DNA from: Gremmenia infestans
Lineage: Eukaryota > Ascomycota > Leotiomycetes > Helotiales > Hamatocanthoscyphaceae
Direction: 5' to 3'
Assembly (NCBI GenBank): GCA_032629725.1
Contig: JAFEVB010000001.1
Span: 496,001 to 560,000, forward strand
Length of the DNA stretch: 64,000 nucleotides
In this document: piece by piece, positions 45,484 through 54,969 of the stretch
Layout of the letters: the number at the start of each line of letters is the position of its first letter
Position numbering within the stretch: the first letter of the stretch is position 1
Position numbers and translations under genes: made by a program
Notes under the pieces: generated by a model
The model's input: only the letters and a program-made list of their open reading frames with translations
The model's database searches: none
What the model was told of the DNA's origin: nothing

Positions 45484-46151
45484 ATGTCCTCCTCTATCAG
45501 TATCCCGAGCAGATCCTCGTACGGTGAGAGCAGTAAGGCTGCACCAAGCTCCAGCTCGACATCCTCTTATTCCAGTTCTCCTCGAACACCACAAAACCAA
45601 ACTGCCTCCTCTTCTACTTCTCCCAGTTCATCATATGGTCATGATCGGAGACCTAGCTTGCTCAGTGGGTTGCCCTTGTCATCTCATAAGGTCTTAGCTC
45701 GAGTTAGGACATTCACGATGCCTAAGCTGGTGCTCCAGGCAGGAGTCTAGGCAGACCTACAAAAAACATGTCCAAGATATAGATCACTAACTCCTTTACA
45801 GGCTCGTCACTTTCGAAGCAAGAGCACACTGTCATCAACATTGGTGATCCTGATGGGGTTCCGCGTCTGGTGAGCTATACATTCAGACCTTAAGTCTGCC
45901 ATCTAAATCCAGCACTGCTAACACAACCCCGCAGATTACTTGCGTTCGTTCATCTCAAGGTTTTGATTGGAACCCAGGTATGTTCAACAATCCAGTAATG
46001 CATTTCTTGGAGAAAGCGAATTAACGCCATTCTAGAAATATTTCTCCCCTCCTACGTCGAATGCGACTTCGAATCCCTCGAACGAAAGCGCGACCCCGTC
46101 CATGAGATCGTCCTCAGTGACGAGGAGATCAAAGAGATGCTCCCTCAATAA
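45484..46151 (+). CDS. Small conserved-looking protein of unknown function; first splice site damaged
   Basis: Coding segments: 45484 to about 45744 (MSSSISIPSRSSYG..., ending KLVLQA), 45802-45869 (SSLSKQEHTVINIGDPDGVP), 45935-45977 (ITCVRSSQGFDWNP) and 46036-46151 (EIFLPSYVECDFESLERKRD... ending EMLPQ). The last two introns are canonical (GTGAGC...GCAG, 65 nt; GTATGT...CTAG, 58 nt). The first is not: the frame wants a donor right after GCAG, where the sequence is GGAGTCTAG instead of a GTGAGT-type donor, as if one T were missing. An alternative (donor GTCTAG, acceptor CGAAG) keeps frame but is poor on both sides. N-terminus Ser-rich and disordered; the C-terminal half looks like a small conserved fungal domain. 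No function assigned. Confidence 0.66.
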
Positions 46152-47538
46152 ACTTTCTATCTTATCGGAGTACTAGAGGGTTATCCGCCAGTTCCATGCT
46201 TACGCTCGGGACTTGGAGATTTTGCACGTCTCATCTGGCGCTGGGACCTGAACATATATGATTCCCATGAATTCGGACGAAGGAGTACTATGTTTTGTTG
46301 AATTGGAAAGCCCGGTTTCAAGGGGGAGCGTTCTGCTCAATTTGATAATATGGGGTGGGTAACGATGGAGTTCAGCATTTGCTCAGCACAGCACGGCGAT
46401 GAGGTTATTATGTTTGAGGAGGTTTGCTTTAGGCGTCACTCTCTACTCTATGGTTCAGGCTCTATAATCCAAGACTTTCGTTTTTTTATAGACACTGAAT
46501 TGGGGCTTGGCCATGAGGTTGCGTTGTGTCTGTGATTGAGTCTTCGGGATATTGAGTCACACCTGGGGAACTATCTTGCCGGTAGTTTGGAACAGCCCAA
46601 TCACATTTCTTAGGTGTACCTACTCGAGTAAGTTTGTAAAACTAGTTACGATATTGTATCTGCACTGTGACTATTCATTGTTCCACTTTCGGCTCAAGCT
46701 GCTCAATGAGCTTCAAGGTTTTGAGCCGATCTCTTGTTTGCAGCGGGATCCATGCTGGATGAGCCTACTGCATCAATAGCTCACCATGCGGTAGTTGACA
46801 GCATACCGGGAAACATTGCCGATTACTACGTCGAATCCTCTGATATACATTTATACATCTTCAGCATGATGTCCGCCTACCTGCCCAACCTACTTCCCTT
46901 TCATTCACATGCCAGAAGAACCTTTATCTTCCGTCCGTGAGTCACTCCATTCTAGCAAGTTTCAGCTTATCCAAAAAGCATGCTCAAACTATTACTGTAC
47001 TCGGCCAAAGAAGGCAGTGCAACAAAAAATCTCGAGTTTTCAAGTTACAGCACATAGACCAGCCCTTTCCCACAAGGTGGCTTACAAAACTCATGGTGCA
47101 TGCAGCATGCAGCAGCGCCTCGCATACAGTAGAGTGAAGTGACCCCTTTTATGTGCCTTTGCATGGAGCTTGTGTGTTACTTTAAGTTAGCAACACAAGC
47201 CACTTTTTGTAAATCGGCTTTGTGCAATTAAGTGGTGGGTGGGAAATAGAAGAAATATAATTTCGATTTTTGTGAGTGAAGATGAAAGGAGGAGGATTGA
47301 CCGAATTCACCCCCACCTCCAATCTCCCCGCATTTCATCCTTATCCCACGCGTACATGTAGCGTAGCGTGGCATCGGCGAAAAATTAAGCTTTTGCTCCG
47401 ACTTCTCCATAAGTACAATCGTAAAGTAAAGTAAACATTGACGAATTTCCTACCCAAGTAAAAAGCAGCCACAACACCATAATTGATTCTTCTCTCTTGA
47501 CAAAATCCGATATCTTCAAAGTGTAGAGAATAATAACT
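46152..47538. other. Intergenic region upstream of MIS14
   Basis: About 1.4 kb; no gene supported. Several short frames lack domains. The last 100 bases include an AT-rich core promoter-like stretch before the MIS14 start. Confidence 0.4.
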
Positions 47539-48300
47539 ATGGCGGAACCGCGCAAGATCGAACTCCAATCCCCCGAGGACCTACAACATCTGATCGCGAT
47601 AGCCCGACGCGCTGCGAATGAGAAAATAGACCAGGCGTTACCGCCCATGGAGGGAGATGTCGAGGATGCGATGAGGAAGGCTGTTGAGAAGGATGTGCAT
47701 AACGTATGTCCCTCCCTTCCTCTGGCCCCTTCTTATTTTCTTCCCCAAGTCCCAATCCCGCATGCTTCTTCTTGCAAAATCGAGACGAGACTGATGAGGT
47801 TTGCATAGTACATCAACAACGTCTACACGGCCACATTCCCATCCATAACACTCAACGGCCTAACCCCCGACCCAGAAATCCTACAGAAAACCGACATCAA
47901 CACGCAAGGCATAGAAGAAGAATACGAGCCCTTCAACGCGAAACTCTTCTCGCGCGCCAAAGACCTCGCGCGGCAGGAAGAAGACTTGATTGAGGAAATC
48001 GCCGCGCTGCGACGGACGGTGCCTGGGAAGGTGGTGGAGGCCACGAAGAAGGGGTATAGGGAAGGTGTGGAGGCGGATGAGGAGTCGCTTAGGGGCGTGG
48101 AGGAGAGGGTTAGAGGGGGGGTGGTAAAGGGGGATGTGGTGGGTGTGAGGGCGTTGGATAGGCAAGGCGATGTAGAGGCGGGGTGGAAGGAAGGCGTGGA
48201 GGGGTTGCAGAGAGTTTTGGGGGAGATGCCGGGGGTGGTGGCCCGGTGTGAGAGGGCGGGGAAAGCGGAGGGGTATGTGGATGGGATGGAGGGGAAGTGA
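47539..48300 (+). CDS. MIS14: Kinetochore protein MIS14/NSL1
   Basis: Subunit of the MIS12/MIND complex that links the inner kinetochore to NDC80. Exons 47539-47703 and 47809-48300 (105-nt intron, GTATGT...CATAG), 218 aa. The start MAEPRKIELQSPEDLQHLI followed by ARRAANEKIDQALPP is characteristic of the Mis14 family, as is YINNVYTATFPSITLNGL after the splice. The middle is a coiled coil (FSRAKDLARQEEDLIEEIAA, LRRTVPGKVVEATKKGY). The second half of the coding strand is extremely G-rich, giving Val/Gly/Glu-rich protein. Family call by motif memory. Confidence 0.83.
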
Positions 48301-48507
48301 GGGCTGGATTATTGGTTTAAATTGCATTGGTGTTGGATTATGGACTTGGGAAGGCGTTTTCAGGGGGGATATGTCATGCGTGACTAGCTTATAATATCCA
48401 GGGGAATTGGGTATTGGTTAGGATTGTATAGTATTGCGGGATTGCAGAGCTGTATCTACATCTCCAGAGCAGCTGGAAAATACCCTACAGAGGCACTGTC
48501 TGCTGAG

Positions 48508-49914
48508 TCACTCAGTCCTCAATTTCTCTTCCTCTTCATCTTTAAGCTTCGCCCCACCATCTTCCCCGTCACTCCCACTCTCGCTTTCCTCCCGCTTCAT
48601 GGTATCCTCATCCCCATCTCCAGCTTTCCTCTTCAACCTAGCCTCTTTTCTCTTCGGAATAACACTCAGAAACGCCTCTCCCCAATCCCCCGTCTCCAAC
48701 CACTTCAGCATAATCTCCACCACATGGTTAATAGCCAACACACTCCGACTCTGCATCGTCATATATTCTCCAATTGGTAGTTTGGCGGTTGGGATGCCGA
48801 GTTCACATGCACGTTTGTAGCAGAGGCCTTTGTGTCTGTTTTTGTCGACTATGCCCCCGATTATGTATGATGTGTTGGGGGAGAGAGTGGTAAGGGTATC
48901 AGGGGAGTCGGAGGTTAGGTAGACTAGTTGGGGGTTTGGCTTTGTAACTGGAGTTTCTGGGGTGGAATATGTCTCTTCTGATGGTGGTGGGAGGGGGGGT
49001 TGTTCTGTGGGCGGTATTGATACCGCCTCCGTACTTGATGGCTCTAGGTTTGGCTCTGAAGTTTCCGATTTTAGAGAACGCTCTTCGGTAGTTTGGATTG
49101 GTTCTGACGAAGCTGGTTTCGGTTCAGGGGCTACCTCAGCTCCTTTCTCATGGGATTTTGAAGTTTCCTTGTCCACTTTAGGTGCCAAAGCTCCAACCAG
49201 CCGCCCACCAGTAGGTCCTCTCATAATTCCATCCATTTCCTCAGCAGCAGCCACGAAACCCTGTTCCATGAATCTCACCCCCTTCCAACTCAGGTGATTC
49301 TTCGTCAACACAGTTTCAAACCTAGTCTTCAAGGTTCCACCCCAAGAGCTCATAGTAAGAAACGACCTGTACGGCGCACATTTATTGTCTGAATAGCACC
49401 TCGTGAGCTGAGCACTGAGAGAAATAATCTCCTTCTCCAGCATAAGCTCATCGAAGTCACAATCCAGAATTAACGTGACCGGCACTTGAATAGGTCTACT
49501 CGGTCCCTTCTTTTTCTCAGCTGGTGTTTCTGGGATTGAGACTTCTCCGGACTCGATCTTGGCTTGTAGATCTGCTCGCGCGTCGGCTTTGCGGGCTTGT
49601 TTCTCTTTGTGTTTTTCCCGGCGCTTGGCTTTTCGCCAGTCTTTGCCGGCTTCCCACTCTTGCTTTTTGCGTAGCTTTTTCAATTGGCTCTTGGAAAGAC
49701 CTGTTGTATCTGGAGGCTGGCTTTCAATGCCATTTTCAGAGTCGTTTGTTTCTTCGTCGAGCTGCTCAGCTGGCTCTGGCTTATTCTCTTGTTGGACATT
49801 GGCGGCGATGGCGGGGTCCCGATCTGTAACTTCGGAGCCATCTCCGTTTGCTGAAATTACTTCTGGAGTATTCAACTTCCGCATCTTGGAAGGACGTTCT
49901 TCTATGTCGCCCAT
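48508..49914 (-). CDS. TRM10: tRNA (guanine(9)-N1)-methyltransferase TRM10
   Basis: SPOUT-class enzyme that methylates G9 of tRNAs using SAM. Single exon, 468 aa. The start is the ATG at 49914 (MGDIEERPSK); the frame is open a little further upstream only from a TTG. Lys/Arg-rich N-terminal helix for tRNA binding (SKSQLKKLRKKQEWEAGKDW), then the SPOUT domain: VPVTLILDCDFDELM at about 145-160, TRCYSDNKCAPYR, and after an acidic Glu/Pro/Ser insert of about 80 residues, VYLTSDSPDTL, YIIGGIVDKNRHKGLCYKRA with the conserved DKNRHKG at about 357-363, and AKLPIGEYM. The tail is acidic and charged. It shares a 270-bp divergent promoter with MSH2. Confidence 0.93.
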   Translation of the reverse strand: MGDIEERPSKMRKLNTPEVISANGDGSEVTDRDPAIAANVQQENKPEPAEQLDEETNDSENGIESQPPDTTGLSKSQLKKLRKKQEWEAGKDWRKAKRREKHKEKQARKADARADLQAKIESGEVSIPETPAEKKKGPSRPIQVPVTLILDCDFDELMLEKEIISLSAQLTRCYSDNKCAPYRSFLTMSSWGGTLKTRFETVLTKNHLSWKGVRFMEQGFVAAAEEMDGIMRGPTGGRLVGALAPKVDKETSKSHEKGAEVAPEPKPASSEPIQTTEERSLKSETSEPNLEPSSTEAVSIPPTEQPPLPPPSEETYSTPETPVTKPNPQLVYLTSDSPDTLTTLSPNTSYIIGGIVDKNRHKGLCYKRACELGIPTAKLPIGEYMTMQSRSVLAINHVVEIMLKWLETGDWGEAFLSVIPKRKEARLKRKAGDGDEDTMKREESESGSDGEDGGAKLKDEEEEKLRTE

Positions 49915-50184
49915 ATTGTGCAGGTTAGCCAAATCTCGATGTTGATATTGGACAATTCACGTTGTAAATTTAAACATGCGACTCGGAATTTTCTTGCGGG
50001 GGGGCGAAGGCGGTGAGGGGCATAGATATTTTCTTGGGACTAGCGCAACACGCCTCGACCACGCTTCGCGTCTCCCAGCCTCAAAGCGCGACGGACTCGT
50101 GTAAAGTTGAGATTCCCCTTGAAAACTTGTACAGAATCCAGTCTGTCTCACTAAATCAAGCAAAAGACTAGAAATACACCCACA
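49915..50184. promoter_or_regulatory. Divergent promoter shared by TRM10 and MSH2
   Basis: 270 bp between starts. An ACGCGA-like reverse word and TCGCGT-type bases occur (GCGACGGACTCG near 50087), but no perfect MCB box. CT-rich only on the MSH2 side. Confidence 0.4.
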
Positions 50185-53182
50185 ATGTCATCACGCCCAG
50201 AATTGAAGGTACTTTAACCCCAATAACTTGTAAACGCCACTCTAACTTGTACAGGTTGACGATGAAGGAGGCTTTATCAAATTCTTCAAAGCTTTACCAA
50301 CTCACAATACTGACACCATCCGGATCTTCGATCGTGGAGATTACTACACTGCTCATGGTGATGATGCATCCTTTGTAGCCCGGACCGTAAGTCATCTTCT
50401 CACAATATGTCTTCATCACTGACACATGCTATAGGTCTATAAAAGCACCGCCGTGGTGAGACAATTGGGCAAAAGTGACTCAACCGGTCTCCCCTCGGTC
50501 ACTATGACCATCACAGTCTTCCGAAACTTTCTCCGAGAAGCCCTGTTTCGATTGAGCAAACGAGTCGAAATATGGGAAACAAGTGGACGAATGAACTGGA
50601 AGATCACAAAGCAGGCTTCACCCGGAAATCTACAAGATGTCGAGGAAGAACTAGCAGGAGAGTTCGATGCTGCCCCAATCATCTTAGCCGTCAAAGTCAC
50701 AGCAAGAGCCGAAGGAAGAAACGTCGGGGTATGCTTTGCAGATGCCAGCGTTCGTGAACTGGGAGTTTCTGAATTTCTAGACAACGATTTATATTCGAAT
50801 TTCGAGTCCCTCCTAATTCAGCTGGGAGTCAAGGAATGCTTAATACAAGTCGACAAGTCTGAAAAGGATGTGGAGATGTCGAAACTCAAAGCTATCATCG
50901 ACTCCTGTGGTGTCGCTATTTCAGAACGGGCTGGGCCCGATTTCGGCATCAAGGATATCGACCAAGATTTGGCAAGGCTCTTGAAAGATGAGAAGGCGAG
51001 TGGAACGCTGGCTCAGACTGATCTCAAGCTTGCGATGGGTTCGGCTGCTGCGTTGATCAAATACCTCGGAGTTTTGCACGATTCTTCGAACTTCGGCCAA
51101 TATCAGCTCTATCAGCATGATCTTTCGCAATTCATGAAGCTCGACGCTTCGGCGTTAAAAGCGCTCAATCTTATGCCTGGACCAAGAGATGGAGCGAAGA
51201 CCATGTCATTGTATGGTCTGCTTAATCACTGCAAAACACCTGTTGGGAGCCGATTGATGGCACAGTGGCTCAAGCAACCTTTGATGAGTAAGGTTGAGAT
51301 TGAGAAGAGACAGCAGCTTGTTGAAGCATTTGTTGAAGATACTGAATTACGACAAACGATGCAGGAAGAGCATCTACGATCCATTCCGGATTTGTATCGA
51401 CTTGCCAAGAGGTTCCAGAAGAAATTGGCAAATCTCCAAGATGTTGTCCGAGCATATCAAGTTGTCATTAGGTTACCGAACATTATCGGCACTCTCGAAG
51501 GTGTCATGGATGAGCAGTACAAAGATCCTTTAGATGAAGCATATACGACCAAGCTCAGGGAATATTCGGATAGTTTGGCAAAGCTAGCCGAGATGGTGGA
51601 GACGACAGTTGATTTAGATGCCATGGACAATCATGAATACAAAATCAAGCCCGAGTTCGATGATGGTCTCAAGATGATCAAAAGGAAGCTGGATAAAAAT
51701 AGGCACGAGATGGACACAGAGCACAGAAATGCCAGTAAAGACCTCGGCCAGGAAATGGACAAGAAGCTTTTCCTCGAGAACCACAAAGTTCACGGCTGGT
51801 GTATGCGTCTAACCAGGGCAGAAGCTGGTTGCATCCGCAATAATAGGGGCTATCAAGAATGCTCCACACAGAAAAACGGTGTCTACTTTACAACACAGAA
51901 GCTGCAAAGCGCTCGACGGGAATACGATCAACTTATTGGAAACTACGAAAGCACTCAACGCAGTCTAGTCAACGAAGTAGTCGCCGTTGCATCTTCATAT
52001 TGTCCAGTGATTGAACTCCTAGCAGGTGTCCTGGGCCATATGGATGTAATTATCAGCTTCGCACACTGCTCAGTACACGCACCGACATCTTACGTCCGTC
52101 CCAAGATGCACCCCCGAGGACAAGGCAACACGGTTCTGAAGGAAGCTCGACACCCGTGCATGGAAATGCAAGACGACGTACAATTCATCACCAACGACGT
52201 AGACCTCACTCGCGGCTCCTCCGAGTTTCTTATTCTGTAAGGAGAACTAGCTCTTTGATTTTACTCTGCCCCCTTCTGTTATGTCTCATCTCATGTGCTC
52301 TAATTCCTATATATTTCCTAAACTGGAAACATAGGCGCCTCTGATCCTGAAACCGTTTTGAATAGGAAATAACTAACTCCCCCGTGATCTAGGACAGGAC
52401 CAAACATGGGAGGCAAGAGTACTTATATACGTCAAATCGGTGTCATTGCCCTCATGGCACAAATTGGCTGCTTTGTGCCGTGCGCCGAGGCGGAACTGAC
52501 TATTTTCGACTGTATCCTTGCACGTGTAGGAGCATCAGATTCCCAACTCAAAGGCGTATCTACCTTCATGGCGGAAATGCTCGAAACAGCCAATATCCTG
52601 AAATCTGCAACCTCAGAGAGTCTAATAATTATCGATGAGCTTGGCCGTGGCACAAGCACGTACGATGGATTCGGACTCGCTTGGGCGATATCTGAGCACA
52701 TTATAAAAGAGATTGGCTGTTTCTCTATGTTCGCTACACATTTCCACGAGCTGACTGCTCTTGTTGATACCTTTCCGCAAGTAAAGAATCTGCACGTCGT
52801 AGCACATATCGACGATCAAGGAAAAGCGAAGCGAGAAGTCACGTTATTGTACAAAGTTGACGAAGGGGTTTGTGATCAGAGTTTTGGCATCCACGTCGCT
52901 GAGCTTGTGAGATTCCCTGAGAAGGTCGTTAACATGGCGAAGCGGAAAGCGGACGAACTTGAGGATTTTACAGGGAAGCATGACGCTACTGCGCTTAATG
53001 TTGGGAAAGAGGATGTAGAAGAGGGCAGTCAGTTGCTGAAGGATGTTTTGCTGAGGTGGAAGGAACAATGTGAGGGCAAGGACTTGAGTCGGGATGAGAA
53101 AGTAGAGATGATGAGGGAGCTGGTAAAAGGTGATGAGAAGCTGCTTGCTAATCCTTTCTTTCAGAGTGTAAAGGCTCTGTAA
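50185..53182 (+). CDS. MSH2: DNA mismatch repair protein MSH2
   Basis: MutS homologue; with MSH6 or MSH3 it recognises mismatches and loops. Exons 50185-50208, 50255-50386, 50435-52236 and 52393-53182, 915 aa. The first exon codes eight residues (MSSRPELK). Introns 46, 48 and 156 nt. Domain I begins [11 protein letters not shown] and [16 protein letters not shown]; the lever and clamp regions follow. Intron 3 lies just before Walker A: splicing gives [19 protein letters not shown], with GPNMGGKST at about residues 655-663. Walker B is [20 protein letters not shown] at about 730-745, and [11 protein letters not shown] follows. Length matches the family (about 930-960 aa). Confidence 0.96.
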
Positions 53183-54969
53183 AAGCGTTTGTGGGAGGTA
53201 TTGGCGTTTTGGGATCACTGGTAGGCGCTGTATCTGAGCTTATGGCTATGGTCTAATGATAGATGAGCTTGGTGCATTTACACGAGACTGGCATGTAAGA
53301 TAATTTGAGCAGGAATGATTTTATTATATTTTTTGTCGAAATAAAGTGAACTCAAGATTACTCGCAAATTCAGGGGCAAAGCAAAGTGACTTGCGTTCCT
53401 TCTAAGCGAGAGCCGTCGGTCAACCTCCTCGCAGACAGAAAACTGCACTTATAACCATCGACCTAAATAATAAAGTCTCACTCCACGTAGGACATTATAA
53501 ATCGGGGCGGCTCTTTTTTGTCTACCACGAGCCCTCACTTATTTACATTTCATTACTTGATTATATATTGGATTTGAGGTACATTATCTACAGGCCGCAA
53601 GTCACGTACATCATTCACTCATACTACGAGCTATTCTCTCAGGCCTGTCGAAAGAATATATCAAATTTCTCGTCCATCCACTAACAACATAGCAATCAAA
53701 ACCATTCAGCCCATTGGCGCCACGAAGAGTAAAACTCGCCGGTTCAAGTTCACGGTCTCGAGGTAGTTCAATGATAGATACATGTAGCATTGAAGATTCT
53801 CTCCAAATAGTCCAACCAAGTTACCAGTTCCAGCAGTGTGTTAGTATAGTACGTGTGAAATCTGATACATTGACAGCAAGTCACAGCTTGACAAAAAATC
53901 GACAGCCATTTATCAACTCGCATCTGCGATTGTCCAGCCTAGTTCCCCGCAATCCTGAAATCACAGTAGGTCAGGTTGTTGAGTGTGTCCACCGACCCAA
54001 AAGACAAGTCTTCGTCTCTTCATCGAGTGCGTTGAATGCGGTATCGAAGCGGACCCTTGAGCTAGTGATTTGGGGGGTTAGGGATCTTTATACTTGCAAT
54101 GAGAATAGATGGAAGGACTTCCATTCTATCATTCTACATGCCACGAGCACTGAGTGGTTTTGCTTTAGGTTCTGATCGACAACTTTACCACAGCACAATT
54201 CACTCCCCAAGAGCTCGTTACTGTACCATTAACCCCCAAACATCTACTACTCAGACACACTCCCACTCATAAATAAAGTTCGTTAAGCCGAAGAGCTGAG
54301 CTTTCTCCTCATGAAACTTCTAGTCAGAGCGCCTTTCCGATGTATCGGGAAGGAGGGACTCAAGGGGTAAGGACCACCACATTCGTGTCAGAACGGTCGG
54401 TGGGAGTAGGCCAGCCTATTAAATCTCAAGAGACGGTGGTGCTCAGACGACCAGTAATTCACAACCGTCCCTTAGATGATTTGACAGCAACTCGCAGTTT
54501 GACAACAATTCCGGATTTGACAGCACCGCTATCATAGCTTTAAATATCAAATGATTAGGAAATACCTACAACATTGCCTCTTGGTCTTAAGCTAAAGGGG
54601 TTTCCTGTTTTCATTGTGCGCTGTATGGAAGGTCCCAAGTCGCTCCTGGAGGTAACATAGATTCTGGCGCGTTTTGGACGGATTGTTATGGACGAAAAAT
54701 GAGATGTGAGAGATAAATATATTTGTAGCAGCGGGTTTCTTATGGATTAGAAGCGCACTAAAGCAGGTAGGCTGCTAGGGGAAAGACCAATGTAGAGTCA
54801 GCTGAAACACACAAAGCAGATCACTGGCGAGCGGTCGACTGTTCAAGAGCGGCTTCATTTCTTCTATATGCAAGATCATTGTTCTTACTAATAGAGCATC
54901 GTATGGGTATCTCCTCCGCAAGCATTTCCATTTCCATTTCCCATCATGACCACATATCTCATCACCCTC
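53183..54969. other. Intergenic region between MSH2 and RRP6
   Basis: About 1.8 kb. Open frames at 53714-54175 and 54340-54537 have no convincing protein character, and the first lacks an ATG. A 25-bp block TTGACAGCAA..TTGACAA occurs twice (53870-53894, 54481-54505; 22 of 25 bases match), hinting at an old duplication. Confidence 0.45.

Noticed and set aside
49915..49932. Six-codon N-terminal extension of TRM10
   Set aside because: It would begin with TTG; the ATG at 49914 is the first normal start.
53735..53765. tRNA B-box-like GGTTCAAGTTC
   Set aside because: No matching A box, acceptor stem or anticodon arm could be folded around it.
53714..54175. 153-codon plus-strand frame
   Set aside because: Starts with TTG; no recognisable domain; part of a duplicated intergenic block.
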